DNA of 64,000 bases from contig JAHDBN010000007.1 in assembly GCA_020630335.1 (NCBI GenBank), forward strand, positions 1-64,000, given 5' to 3'. A program made the position numbers and the translations under genes. Below, piece by piece: positions 51,467 through 61,877 of this stretch. Source of the stretch: Bacteriovoracaceae bacterium. GTDB lineage: Bacteria > Bdellovibrionota > Bacteriovoracia > Bacteriovoracales > Bacteriovoracaceae. The notes beneath the pieces were generated by a model, which worked only from the letters and a program-made list of their open reading frames with translations, was not told where the DNA came from and made no database searches. Position 1 is the first letter of the stretch. Each line of letters starts with the position of its first letter.

Positions 51467-51810
51467 TAGCTCAAAAACTCAGGTTTAGTGTTTTCGTTAC
51501 TTCTTAAAGATTTAGCAATAACTTCAAAGTAATGTGCTAATTCTTCACGATCAGTTTTATTATGATGAAGTTCTGTAAGTGCTATCTTCATCTCTTCTTT
51601 TAAAGATGAGGTGTTTTTTTCTATTAAGTGAGTTAATTCTTTTCTAAGATTTTCTATTTCATCTTGAAGTTCACCTTGGGTTTGCTTCAAGGTTGTTTGG
51701 GATTTATCAAATCTATGATTCACTTCATTGAATGTTTGATCAATTTGATGAAGTTGCTCACCAACGAGCAATTCTCTTATTTTTTCCATTCTTTCGATTT
51801 CGTTCATCAC
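51466..51810 (-). CDS. small coiled-coil protein with LLVGEQ-type N terminus
   Basis: This 114-residue protein starts with ERMEKIRELLVGEQLHQI, followed by a continuous coiled coil to about residue 100. The KIRELLVGEQ lead resembles the N-terminal segment that precedes the FPxxGP domain in single-chain relatives, so here that module seems to be a separate protein. It is translationally coupled to the roadblock-like gene. Binding to it is inference. Confidence 0.55.
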   Translation of the reverse strand: MMNEIERMEKIRELLVGEQLHQIDQTFNEVNHRFDKSQTTLKQTQGELQDEIENLRKELTHLIEKNTSSLKEEMKIALTELHHNKTDREELAHYFEVIAKSLRSNENTKPEFLS

Positions 51811-51830
51811 TATTCCTTTGTGAAAATTAA

Positions 51831-53165
51831 CTACATATGATTTATGTAATTACTTTCGTTTGATTGTATCTTTCTATATATGGTTCTTTTACTAACATCT
51901 AAAGTTTTAGCAGCCTTTACGAGATCACCTTGATGGAAGTTAATTACAAATTTAGTATATTCTTTTTCAATTTCTTTTAGATTAAGATTTGCTTGAAATT
52001 TTGAATGAAAAATATGATTACTTGAGACTTCATTGTTAACAGTAGGTACGATAATTTTGTCATCTATCTTTTCATTCTCACATAAAATTACTGATCTCTC
52101 GATAATATGTTGAAGATCTCTAGTGTTCCCATTGAGCTTTGAATTTAAAAGATTATAAATAGCTGATTCTGTAAAGCCTTTGATATCTTTTTGATATTTT
52201 TTATTGGCAAGGCTTAAAAAGTAATTTGCTTGATCGAGAATATCTTCTTTTCTGTGTCTTAATGGTGGAATGCTAAGAGTGACGATAGATAATTTATAAA
52301 AAAGTTTTTCTAAGAAAAGCCCTTCTCGTACTAAATTACTTATCTCCTTAGAGGAACTTGCAATTAATCTTAGGTTTGGATTTTCACCAAGTTTTTCATA
52401 TTCATTTACAAAGTGATGTTGGATTTCAATTGGTAAATATGAGATTTCGTCAAGATAGATAGTATTCCCTGCATTTCTTGATAAAAGACTTGGGGTAGTC
52501 TGATCTCCAAGAATCTCTTTTTTCATAAGAGAGTGAGGGATTGCTGCACAGTTAATCTGAGTAAAGCTTTGGTTGCTATGATTACTTAGTTTGAAAATAT
52601 ATTTAGCAAGCGAGTCTTTTCCTGAACCCTTTTCGCCAAGAATAAGAGCAGGGACGTTGGTTGATGCAACTTTCTCCGCTGTGTATATGACTTTATTCAT
52701 ATAAGGGTTTTGTGATTTTAAAAAAGTGAAGTCGTTGTTATTGAGTTCTATCTTCTTTTTAAGCTGAGTATTTTCAACTTTTAAGTTTCCATGTTGCATA
52801 GCTTTTTCTATAGAAACTAAGAGTTTGTTTGTATCTGAAAAGTTTTTCTCTATATAATCAAAAGCTCCAAGTCTAATTACTTCAACTGCCTGAGATAAAT
52901 CTGACTCGGAAGTAAAGATTAAGATAGGAGCTTGAGTATACTCCTGAATAGATTTTAAAAGATCGTTACCTTTGATTTCTGGTAGGTTGTAATCAACTAA
53001 GACAATATCAAGAGAATGGAGGCCATTCTTCATATCAGTTAGTAATTTCTTGGGGCACGAATACTTTATTACTTCGAATTGACGAGAACTTAGTACTTCT
53101 GAGTAAAACTCTAAGGCTAATCTTTCATCATCAATAATAAGAGCTTTCTTTGAAATTTGAGTCAT
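51831..53165 (-). CDS. NtrC-like response regulator lacking the GAFTGA loop
   Basis: Domains in order are a receiver (acidic pair IIDDERLA, phospho-Asp in VLVDYNLPEIKG), an AAA+ domain and a Fis-type HTH (AAKTLDVSKRTIYRKI). Walker A is LGEKGSGKDSLAK and Walker B TIYLDEISYLP. Between NCAAIPHSLMKKEILG and Walker B, the ~15 residues that normally hold GAFTGA are shortened to DQTTPSLLSRNAG. The usual Arg in DLYYRL is Lys (LFYKL). It is therefore unlikely to activate sigma54 in the standard way. ATG 53165 is preferred over GTG 53174, which forms part of AGGTG. Confidence 0.85.
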   Translation of the reverse strand: MTQISKKALIIDDERLALEFYSEVLSSRQFEVIKYSCPKKLLTDMKNGLHSLDIVLVDYNLPEIKGNDLLKSIQEYTQAPILIFTSESDLSQAVEVIRLGAFDYIEKNFSDTNKLLVSIEKAMQHGNLKVENTQLKKKIELNNNDFTFLKSQNPYMNKVIYTAEKVASTNVPALILGEKGSGKDSLAKYIFKLSNHSNQSFTQINCAAIPHSLMKKEILGDQTTPSLLSRNAGNTIYLDEISYLPIEIQHHFVNEYEKLGENPNLRLIASSSKEISNLVREGLFLEKLFYKLSIVTLSIPPLRHRKEDILDQANYFLSLANKKYQKDIKGFTESAIYNLLNSKLNGNTRDLQHIIERSVILCENEKIDDKIIVPTVNNEVSSNHIFHSKFQANLNLKEIEKEYTKFVINFHQGDLVKAAKTLDVSKRTIYRKIQSNESNYINHM

Positions 53166-53225
53166 ATGTAACACCTGTTGTTAAAGCTGACTCAATAATG
53201 TCATAAATGACTCTCAAGAGTCAAT

Positions 53226-53250
53226 AAAAAACCCTGCTATTCAGCAGGGT
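53226..53250 (-). terminator. rho-independent terminator of aquaporin gene
   Basis: On the minus strand ACCCTGCT-GAAT-AGCAGGGT forms a perfect 8-bp GC-rich stem followed by TTTTT. It lies about 32 bases after the aquaporin stop. Confidence 0.88.
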
Positions 53251-53281
53251 CTAAAATTTCTCTAAATGCGTTGCGTTGTAA

Positions 53282-54016
53282 TTAGGCAGCAGCTGTTTTG
53301 CTATTACTAGCAAAAGTTCCACTCGCACAAAACCTATAAGCCATGGCTCCTAGAACTGCGCCAAGAATTGGGGCAACCCAGAAAAACCATACTTGGCTCA
53401 TAGCTGCAGATCCACCAAAAAGAGCAACACCTAAACTTCTTGCAGGGTTAACTGAAGTGTTTGTAATAGGAATACTGATTAAGTGAATAAGAGTTAGGCA
53501 AAGTCCAATTGCGATTGGAGCAAAACCAGCAGGAGCATTTTTGCTAGTAGAACCCATAATTACAAATAAGAAGAATGCAGTAAGTACAACTTCAGCAACA
53601 AAACATGCCATCATTGTATAACCTGTTGGAGACATAGATCCAAATCCATTAGTTGCAAATGTTCCTGCAGCGTTAGGATCAATAGAGAATCCTGGAGCAC
53701 CGCTTGCAATTGTCCAAAGACAAAAACCAGCAATACATGCACCCATACATTGAGCAACAATGTATGGAAGTAAATCTTTAGAAGAAAATCTTCCTCCTAC
53801 ACATAAACCAACCGATACAGCTGGATTTAGATGACATCCTGAGATGTGTCCAATTGCATAGGCCATAGTTAAAACCGTTAAACCGAATGCAAAAGATACA
53901 CCTAAGAATCCGATTCCATTTCCACTTGCGTGAGCAGCTGCATAAAGAGCACTCCCACAACCACCAAATACTAGCCAGAATGTTCCAAACATCTCTGCCA
54001 TAAATTTTCTACTCAT
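53282..54016 (-). CDS. aqpZ: aquaporin, AqpZ-like
   Basis: This 244-residue six-helix channel has two NPA boxes, [12 protein letters not shown] (near residue 62) and [15 protein letters not shown] (near 190). The Arg of the selectivity filter follows the second. The ISGCHLNPA context with His matches AqpZ. It conducts water, which suits osmotic shifts. A strong AGGAGG precedes the ATG and a terminator follows, so it is transcribed alone. Confidence 0.95.
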   Translation of the reverse strand: MSRKFMAEMFGTFWLVFGGCGSALYAAAHASGNGIGFLGVSFAFGLTVLTMAYAIGHISGCHLNPAVSVGLCVGGRFSSKDLLPYIVAQCMGACIAGFCLWTIASGAPGFSIDPNAAGTFATNGFGSMSPTGYTMMACFVAEVVLTAFFLFVIMGSTSKNAPAGFAPIAIGLCLTLIHLISIPITNTSVNPARSLGVALFGGSAAMSQVWFFWVAPILGAVLGAMAYRFCASGTFASNSKTAAA

Positions 54017-54341
54017 AATTCCTCCTGTGAATGAATTGAGTTAAAAGTGTTATTAATAAAATTGAATCAGTTAATTTTTTAAATTTCTAGATTTAAATTA
54101 GACAAAAAATTAAAACGCCAATAGTTCGACACTTTTCTTACATCTCTATGCCATGATATGAGATTAGGTCTATTTTCTTTATTCCCGATAATCGGCAATT
54201 ATTTTTGTCATCTTTAGATTATGAAAAAAATTAGTTTCTTCAATAGGTTAATTTTGCTGCTTTAAAATTAGTGCTAAAGACCTCAGGTAAGATTAAATAG
54301 GGCTTTTTTTAAGCTTAAACAAAACATTTGGAGAAATACTT
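54017..54341. other. 325-bp AT-rich intergenic region
   Basis: This region separates the divergent aquaporin and giant lipoprotein genes and must hold both promoters. No convincing -35/-10 pair stands out. The aquaporin side has AGGAGG and a weak TATTAA. A 14-codon ORF at 54221-54265 (MKKISFFNRLILLL) has no ribosome site and looks like chance. A TTGGAG site at 54328-54333 serves the next gene. Confidence 0.4.
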
Positions 54342-57300
54342 TTGAAGGTACTAATCTTATCACTGTTATTCATTATTAGTTGTGGCCAACGCTCAGAGTT
54401 TCTAGGGCCTTATGATCCAGTTGAATATGATGATTCGTTAATAGAATTATCAGCCTCAACAGTTGTTCCTTTAACAGGTAAATGTGAGCCAGGTGCAAAT
54501 TTAAGTTTTTCTGGCCCTGTTAGTGGTTCTCCTATTAGTGCAGTCTGTGATCAACTTGGAATGTTTTCAACTACAGTTATACTTACAGCTCCTGATGGAT
54601 TGAAATCTATTTTAGTAACACAAAATAATCCTAATGGAGTCGTTTCTACTGATGATTATGATGTTGTTCTTGATACAGGTCCACCAATAGCAGTAAATGA
54701 CTCAACACCAGCAGCTACTTATGGACAATCAGTTGTTCCTTATACTGTTTTATCTAATGATAGTGACCTTGGTTCAGGAATTGATCCTTCAACTTTATCT
54801 ATTATAACTCCTGCACCAAGTGCAGATGGAACGTGTAGTTTAGGTTTTGGTGCTACAACTTTTATTCAATTTGCACCAACTCCTGGTTTTTCTGGGAGTT
54901 CAAGTTGCTCTTATGAAATTTGTGATGCTCTTGCTCAATGTTCAAGCGCAGTAGTTACTTTTAATGTTGCTTCAGGAAGTCCAATCGAAGCGAATGATGA
55001 TGTGATTTTAGGAACACAAAACTTTGATGCTTCCTTAAACGTTCTTCAGAATGATTCTGATCCTGATGGAATTCAGGATATTGATTTATCTTCTTTAAGT
55101 ATTATTACTAATGCAAACCCTTCAACAGAAGGGACATGTGCTATAGGACCTGGGCCAAGTAATATAACATTTAGTCCAAATTTAAACTATTTCGGGACAG
55201 CTATTTGCGTTTATCAGATTTGTGATTTTGAAGGAAACTGTGATTCAGCGAACGCATCCTATATTATCCCAGATATAACTGTTCCCGTACCAACTAAAGA
55301 TACCGCTCTTATTGCTTCAGGAGGGCCAACAGCTACTATAAACGTAGTGAATGATCCAGTAGCAGCAGTAACGCCAGGTTGGTCTAGTGGATTAGATACT
55401 GACCCTGCTGGAAACTTAGATCTTACAAGTGTAACTTCATTAGCTTCAGTAGGAGGAACATGCCAAGTTGTTCCAGTAGGATCTCCTAATATACAATTTG
55501 TACCTAATGTTGGTTTTGTTGGTTTAGGAAGTTGTACTTATCAAATTTGTGATACATCAGGAAATTGTGCTCAAAGTATTTTTGAAATTACAGTTATTGA
55601 TGGACAAGCTCCTCTAGCTGCAGATGATCTTGCAAGTACTGATACAAATGTCGCAACATCACCAGTAAATGTTTCTTTAAATGATATTGATCCAGAAAAT
55701 AGACTGGATACTAGTTCTATAACTTTAACTGCAACTCCAGCTGTAGGAGGAACGTGTGCAATTAGCCCATCAGTTCCTTTTATTGTTTTTACTCCAAGTA
55801 CAAACTTTGTAGGAAATGGAAGTTGTGAATACCAGATTTGTGATTTAGATGCTAACTGCTCAACAGCTTTATTAAAAGTTCAAGTTTTTGATACCATTGC
55901 TCCTGTTGCTTTAGATGATCTTGCATCAACAAATCAAAATACACCTGTGACCCATGATGTCGTTACAAACGGTACGCCAGCAACGAGTGATGATGATGTA
56001 GATAATGAAGGAAACTTAGATCCTACATCTATTAGTTTAACTGGAAACTCATTTGGTGGAACGTGTTCAATACACCCAGCTACAGCAGGAAGTGTTTCCA
56101 CGGCAGCTCCAAGTGAGCTTTTATTTGATCCTGATTTAAACTTTGCAGGTAGTGGTTATTGTGAATACCGAATATGTGATACTTTTTCTAACTGTTCAGT
56201 TGCGACAATGAATGTCACTGTTTCAGATATCACTCCTCCTGAAGTAGTGATTCTAGATCAAATTTCAATAAGTGATAGTAATGACATGACTTCAAATTTA
56301 CCGGCAGTGTTTCAAGTAACTTTTAATGAACCAATTGATCCTGCAACTTTTACAAGTGCAGATATAAAGCTTTTTGATAGCTCTGATCCTGCTCATTCAA
56401 GTGGATTTCCATATGTTAATGGAGGTTTTGTTTCTATTTTAAATGGTGGAGACAATACAAATTTTACAGTTCAAGTAAGTGCAGTAACTTCAGATGGAGT
56501 TATTCAAATAGATGTTCCTCTGGGAGGAGTAAATGATGCGAATGGATTAGCAACAATTGCTGATGGTTCAGTGACTGCTACAACTTTAAATAATGATATT
56601 ATTTATGATGGAACAGCTCCAGCTGCACCAGTATTTGTAGCTCCATTTTTCACTCAAGATTCAACTCCAGATATTGATATTTCATGCGAGCCTGGTTCTT
56701 TAATTCAAATTAGTACCACAGGTATTTCTCCTGATCCATACCCAGCTGTAGGCGTTTTATGTCCTGCTTCAGGAAGTGTTACTTTGCCAGCGGTTCCTTT
56801 GCCTGGTGGTGGATTAGATGGAACGTATCCAATAACTCCTATTGCAAGTGATACAGTAGGAAATCAAACTCCAGGTGCTCAACAAAACTTAGTCGTTGAT
56901 ACAGTTGGACCAAATATTATTCTTGTAGAACAGTTAGCGGGACAGTCTGATCCTAATAACTCTACTAACCAAACTCCTATCTTTTTTAAGATTGAGTTTG
57001 ATGAAAAAATAGATCCTTCATCTTTTGATGGATCAGACATTTTAAATACTGGGCCTGGTGGAGGAATTTGGACAATAGCAAATAGTGGAGATGATAAAAC
57101 ATTTACAGCTTCAGTTGTTGCCTTAACTGCTCAAGGTTGTATAAGACCAGAAGTATTGGCAGCTGGAATTTTAGATCCAGCAGCAAACGCTAACACTGTT
57201 TATACGAATGCAAATACAGGTAGTACGGTAGCTGATTGTCAGGATGCTGATGAGATGTATTATGATGCTATTGCTCCAGGACAACCAGTTATCGCTGGAC

Positions 57301-60300
57301 CTTTATATACTCAAGACCCAACACCAGATATGATTGTGAATTGTGATCCGGGAGCTGATATTCAAGTTTCAATTCCTGCTATGACACCTGATCCTTACCC
57401 AGCGGTAGGAATAGTTTGTCCAGCAAGTGGTGTAGTCACAGTACCTAACGTTCCTCTTCCAGGTGGAGCTGATGGAGTTTATCCAATCACTCCTATAGCA
57501 ACAGATGCAGTTGGAAACCAGAATATAGGGATTGTTTTTAATTTAACTTTAGATAGAGTTGCACCAAGTGTTGCTTCTATTAATCAACTAGGAGCTGATC
57601 CGACAGGTTCACTTCCAATATTTTTTGAAGTTGTTTTCTCTGAACCAATTGATGCGACAACTTTTACTGGTTCAACTATTTCAAATGTTAATGCAACTCC
57701 TGCAGCAGGAGGAGTGTGGACAGTTACCAATAGTGGAGATGATCAAACTTTTACAATTTCAGTAAGTGCACTGACTGGTTCAGGATTTGTTGAACCATCA
57801 ATCCAAGTAGCACCTGCTGTTATTCAAGATAAAGCAGCTAATGATTTAGTAGCAAGTACTCCAACAGGAGACGGGGTTGTTGAATATGATAATATTCCAC
57901 CAGGAATACCTGTTGTAACAGGGCCTGCATTTACAAATGTAGCAAGTACCAATGTATTAGTAGCTTGTGACATAGGTTCAGAAATATCTTTAGCTATCTC
58001 TGGATACCCATCAAGTCCAGTAAGTGCTGGAACTTGTACAGCAAGTCCATTGAGTGTGCCACTTACTTTTCCTGCAGTTGGAGTTTATACAGTAACACCT
58101 ACAGCGAGTGATGCTGTTGGGAATTCAATCTCTGGTGCCGCTTTTGATGTAACTTATGATAATGCAGGTCCTAATATTATTAGTCTTCAGAGATTAACAA
58201 GTCAGCCTTCTAGTACAAATGCATTACCAATCTTTTTTGAAGTAATTTTTGATGAAGCAATTGATCCAACAACTTTTACTCTTGCTAATATAAATGATTC
58301 GGCAAGTACAGCTGGAAGTGGTGTATGGAGTATTGCAAATAGTGGTGATAATACAACTTTTACAATTTCAGTGAATGGTTTATCTGCGGATGGAACTGTT
58401 GAACCGATGATAGCAGGAGCAATTGCTGACCCTGCTGGAAATACACTGGGAACAGTAACTGTTGGACCTAATACAAATGTTGTTAATTATGATGGAACAG
58501 CTCCAGGAACGCCTGTTGTTATTGATCCAGCATATACAAATTCTTTAACTCCTACTCTTACAATTAATTGTGATATTGGATCTATCGTTCAAGCTAAGAT
58601 TGCAGGATATAACGCAGGAGTTGAATTTCCAGCTCTTGGAACTGCACCAACTTGTTCAACAGGCAGTGTGACTATTCCTTTACCTTCAGCATTGCCAACA
58701 CCTGATACAAGTTATTCAGTGACGGCCATAGCAAGTGATAGTTTTGGAAATCAAAGTTTTAGTGCTCCGTTTACAATGGTTCATGATCAAACTCCATTAA
58801 GTATTGCATCTATTACAAATATCTCACCAAGTGCAACGCCTTTTAAAACAAATACTCAGCCTATTATTTTTGAGATTGTTTTTTCAGAGCCAATAAATGC
58901 AACAACTTTTAGTGCTTCAGCTGGAGATATTACTAATAATGAGACAACAAATCCTTTAGGTGGAGGGTCTTGGACAATAGTAGATTCAGGTGATGGACAA
59001 ACTTTTACATTAAGTTTAAATGCGATAACTAGTGATGGGATTATTACTCCATTTTTAGCAGCAGGTGTAGTAGATGACTTAGCGGGAAATACTAATCTTG
59101 TTCAAACTGTTTTTGCATCAGCTGAGTACGATGGAACGCCACCAAGTGTACCGGTTGTGATTAGTCCTGACTTTACCGCTGATACAACACCTGATATTCA
59201 GGTGAATTGTGAAGTAGGAAGTACTGTTCAGGTAAGTATTCCTGGTTATACTCCAGATCCATTCCCAGCAGTAGCTCAAGCTTGTACAAGTTCACCTGTA
59301 ACAATTACTTTAACAACACCTTTGAGTGATGGAACTTATCCAGTAACTCCTATTTCTACAGATGATGTAGGAAATACAACTCTAGGTGCTGCCTATGACA
59401 TGGTTATTGATACAGCAAAACCTACAATTCTTTCTATTAATAAATTGGCAACACAGGCAAGCCCAACAAACTCTGAACCTGTCTTTTTTGAAGTTCAGTT
59501 CAGCGAAGAAATTAATCCTAGTACTTTTGTAGGATCAGATGTTGATGATAATGATAATGATCCTAGTGTAACGACAGGTGTATGGAGTGTAACGAATACT
59601 GGTGATAATATTAACTTCATTATAGCTGCTTCAGCAGTGGCAGGTGATGGTTATATTAGACCAAGGTTATTAGCAGCTGCGGTAGAAGATCCAACTGGAA
59701 ACACAAGTGATCCTTTCCCGGCAACAGCAACTCCTATACCAAATACGGATGCTGTTTACTTTGATAACCTTGCTCCAACTTCTCCTGAAATTTTATCTTG
59801 GACTTGGACTTTAGTTAATCCATTAGATGGATCTATCTCTCAGGTAGGCACTCCACAAATTGATTTAACAGGTGCAGCTGTAGAAGATGGTGGAAGTGTT
59901 CAGATTTATGATGATAATACATGTGTAAGCTCACAAGGTTCACCACAAACGATTGCAAGTGGAGGAGTTTCTGTTACAGATATTAGTTACTTAACTGATG
60001 GTTCAGCTGATGGACAAAAAGTATATTATGTTCGTGTAATGGATGCGATTGGAAATGTAAGTACATGTACTCCAATAGGTTTAGATTATACTTTAGATAC
60101 AATCGCTCCAAGTGTTGCTATCAATCAAGCTTCAACTCAATTAGATCCAGCTAAAGCATTACCTATCGTTTACGATGTTGTGTTCAGTGAGCCTATTGAT
60201 CCCGCAACTTTTACGAATGTTGATATTTTAAATGGAGCAGGAGCAGTAGTAACTTTCTCTACTATAACAATTAATAATAGTGGTGATGATACAAACTTCT

Positions 60301-61877
60301 CTGTTCTTCTTACAGATCCAGATGTTGGCGGGCTAGTCGAATTAGAAATACCAGCAGCAGCTGTTCAAGATTTTGCAGGGAATAATAGTATAGCAAGTAC
60401 GAGTACAGATAATATTGTAGACTTTGCATGTTTACCTCCTGATCAAATTACTGATTTATATACAGGAACACCTTCTCAAACGTCTGTTGATTTATTTTGG
60501 AATCATCCTTACGACAATGGTTGTGTGATCTTAGATTATTTTATGGAGTATAAAAAAATCAGTGATTCTTCATGGACACCGGTTGTAGATGGAACTTCTA
60601 CCGATCCACTTTATCTTGTTACTGGTTTAGATTTTAATGAATCATATGAATTTAGAGTAAGAGCTTACAATGGTTTATATGGGCCTTGGTCTAATATTGA
60701 TACTGCTAATACAAAGCCTAATCTTCCATTCTTTGATGACAATGAATATATTCTTATTAATTTATCTGAAGCAATTGATTCTCAATGTGTTGCCTTAGAA
60801 GATGGAACAGATTTATTTTTACACTCAAGTGTCACTGGACCGGGAACACTTATTGCAAGTTTAAATCAAGGACAAACATTTAGATTTTGTAGTGATTATA
60901 CTCCACCTGTAGCAGCAGGTTGTTTTGATGAGAGAATACTAAAGTCTACGGCACCAGTCTTTTGTGCTGGTAGAATAGGTACAGCAAATAATCATTCTGG
61001 AAACAATGGAAATCCACCATGGGTTTCTCCATTATGGGCAGAAAAAGAATTACTTTATAATAGTGCAAGATCAAATACTAAAAAGATTTTTGTATGGCCA
61101 TTTGAAAGTGGTATAGATGTTTTTGTAAGAGAAGGAGCAACTACTCATGCATCAGCACTAGGAGTAACTGCAAACGTACCATTTGTTTTAACTTTTAGTG
61201 ATCCAAGTGATGGTTCTTATAGAATCGAATCGAACGGATTTGTTGCGGCAACAACTGTAGGACCTGCCAATGGTTCGAATTGTTGTTATGATGATATGCC
61301 AGCACTTCCTAAGAAGAATAGACTATTAGGATATCCATCAAACTCAGGGTATTTAGCTTCGGTTTCTCCAGGAAATACAACTACAATCCATCATTCTAAT
61401 GGAGTTACTCAAACAGCAACAGTAAGCGATAATGCTTATACGGTCGTGACAGCACAAGGTTCACCAACATCTTTATTTAGAAGCGAAGCAGTATATGTTG
61501 AAGGTATTGATGGGCTTACTGGAAACAATACAGCTGATAGTAATGGATTTAACTCAGCACCATTTGCACCAATTTCTTTAATGCAAAGAAGATACGGTAT
61601 AAACGTTTTAGCGGACTATGTTGCATTTGCCAGTACCACTGATGCAAATATCAAAATGATTAGACCAGATGGGACAGTAGCAGTTTTTCAATTAGCAAGA
61701 ACTGGAACAGGGCCATTCTCATTACAAAGCCCTTATAAGTATTACCTTGAAAATGTTCCAGCAGGAACAGTCTTTGAGGGAATAGGAATTACGGATAGAT
61801 TTTCAGTTTGGTATCAACCAGACACTAACACTGCAGCAGGACGCTATGATGAAACAATTATTTATGGATTTAAGTAA
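54342..61877 (+). CDS. giant Ig-repeat lipoprotein, probable surface adhesin
   Basis: This 2511-residue protein starts at TTG (TTGGAG eight bases upstream) with lipobox FIISC (Cys14). Residues ~114-630 hold five cadherin-like/Big_9 units, each with GTC and C-x-Y-x-ICD-xxxx-C. Residues ~630-2027 hold seven SwmB-like Ig units (NSGDxxxFTxS, EPIDPxTFT), alternating with a TPDxxxxCxxGS unit. A fibronectin type III domain follows (about 2030-2125), then a ~385-residue unique C terminus. The layout fits a long surface-anchored adhesin. The next genes are an OmpA barrel (32-base overlap) and a LysM-like protein. Ligand and role are unknown. Confidence 0.85.
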   Translation: MKVLILSLLFIISCGQRSEFLGPYDPVEYDDSLIELSASTVVPLTGKCEPGANLSFSGPVSGSPISAVCDQLGMFSTTVILTAPDGLKSILVTQNNPNGVVSTDDYDVVLDTGPPIAVNDSTPAATYGQSVVPYTVLSNDSDLGSGIDPSTLSIITPAPSADGTCSLGFGATTFIQFAPTPGFSGSSSCSYEICDALAQCSSAVVTFNVASGSPIEANDDVILGTQNFDASLNVLQNDSDPDGIQDIDLSSLSIITNANPSTEGTCAIGPGPSNITFSPNLNYFGTAICVYQICDFEGNCDSANASYIIPDITVPVPTKDTALIASGGPTATINVVNDPVAAVTPGWSSGLDTDPAGNLDLTSVTSLASVGGTCQVVPVGSPNIQFVPNVGFVGLGSCTYQICDTSGNCAQSIFEITVIDGQAPLAADDLASTDTNVATSPVNVSLNDIDPENRLDTSSITLTATPAVGGTCAISPSVPFIVFTPSTNFVGNGSCEYQICDLDANCSTALLKVQVFDTIAPVALDDLASTNQNTPVTHDVVTNGTPATSDDDVDNEGNLDPTSISLTGNSFGGTCSIHPATAGSVSTAAPSELLFDPDLNFAGSGYCEYRICDTFSNCSVATMNVTVSDITPPEVVILDQISISDSNDMTSNLPAVFQVTFNEPIDPATFTSADIKLFDSSDPAHSSGFPYVNGGFVSILNGGDNTNFTVQVSAVTSDGVIQIDVPLGGVNDANGLATIADGSVTATTLNNDIIYDGTAPAAPVFVAPFFTQDSTPDIDISCEPGSLIQISTTGISPDPYPAVGVLCPASGSVTLPAVPLPGGGLDGTYPITPIASDTVGNQTPGAQQNLVVDTVGPNIILVEQLAGQSDPNNSTNQTPIFFKIEFDEKIDPSSFDGSDILNTGPGGGIWTIANSGDDKTFTASVVALTAQGCIRPEVLAAGILDPAANANTVYTNANTGSTVADCQDADEMYYDAIAPGQPVIAGPLYTQDPTPDMIVNCDPGADIQVSIPAMTPDPYPAVGIVCPASGVVTVPNVPLPGGADGVYPITPIATDAVGNQNIGIVFNLTLDRVAPSVASINQLGADPTGSLPIFFEVVFSEPIDATTFTGSTISNVNATPAAGGVWTVTNSGDDQTFTISVSALTGSGFVEPSIQVAPAVIQDKAANDLVASTPTGDGVVEYDNIPPGIPVVTGPAFTNVASTNVLVACDIGSEISLAISGYPSSPVSAGTCTASPLSVPLTFPAVGVYTVTPTASDAVGNSISGAAFDVTYDNAGPNIISLQRLTSQPSSTNALPIFFEVIFDEAIDPTTFTLANINDSASTAGSGVWSIANSGDNTTFTISVNGLSADGTVEPMIAGAIADPAGNTLGTVTVGPNTNVVNYDGTAPGTPVVIDPAYTNSLTPTLTINCDIGSIVQAKIAGYNAGVEFPALGTAPTCSTGSVTIPLPSALPTPDTSYSVTAIASDSFGNQSFSAPFTMVHDQTPLSIASITNISPSATPFKTNTQPIIFEIVFSEPINATTFSASAGDITNNETTNPLGGGSWTIVDSGDGQTFTLSLNAITSDGIITPFLAAGVVDDLAGNTNLVQTVFASAEYDGTPPSVPVVISPDFTADTTPDIQVNCEVGSTVQVSIPGYTPDPFPAVAQACTSSPVTITLTTPLSDGTYPVTPISTDDVGNTTLGAAYDMVIDTAKPTILSINKLATQASPTNSEPVFFEVQFSEEINPSTFVGSDVDDNDNDPSVTTGVWSVTNTGDNINFIIAASAVAGDGYIRPRLLAAAVEDPTGNTSDPFPATATPIPNTDAVYFDNLAPTSPEILSWTWTLVNPLDGSISQVGTPQIDLTGAAVEDGGSVQIYDDNTCVSSQGSPQTIASGGVSVTDISYLTDGSADGQKVYYVRVMDAIGNVSTCTPIGLDYTLDTIAPSVAINQASTQLDPAKALPIVYDVVFSEPIDPATFTNVDILNGAGAVVTFSTITINNSGDDTNFSVLLTDPDVGGLVELEIPAAAVQDFAGNNSIASTSTDNIVDFACLPPDQITDLYTGTPSQTSVDLFWNHPYDNGCVILDYFMEYKKISDSSWTPVVDGTSTDPLYLVTGLDFNESYEFRVRAYNGLYGPWSNIDTANTKPNLPFFDDNEYILINLSEAIDSQCVALEDGTDLFLHSSVTGPGTLIASLNQGQTFRFCSDYTPPVAAGCFDERILKSTAPVFCAGRIGTANNHSGNNGNPPWVSPLWAEKELLYNSARSNTKKIFVWPFESGIDVFVREGATTHASALGVTANVPFVLTFSDPSDGSYRIESNGFVAATTVGPANGSNCCYDDMPALPKKNRLLGYPSNSGYLASVSPGNTTTIHHSNGVTQTATVSDNAYTVVTAQGSPTSLFRSEAVYVEGIDGLTGNNTADSNGFNSAPFAPISLMQRRYGINVLADYVAFASTTDANIKMIRPDGTVAVFQLARTGTGPFSLQSPYKYYLENVPAGTVFEGIGITDRFSVWYQPDTNTAAGRYDETIIYGFK
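54681..60425 (+). repeat. two classes of Ig-like tandem repeats in giant lipoprotein
   Basis: Five units of ~300 bp (starting about 54681, 54980, 55288, 55609, 55900) share four cysteines each. Then seven composite units of about 605-685 bp (starting about 56235, 56900, 57560, 58165, 58793, 59418, 60102) each pair a SwmB-like domain with a short TPDI-type domain. The last unit is incomplete and runs into the fibronectin domain. Confidence 0.7.

Noticed and set aside
54221-54265. 14-codon ORF upstream of the giant lipoprotein
   Set aside because: It has no ribosome site and is too short, so chance is the simplest explanation in AT-rich DNA.
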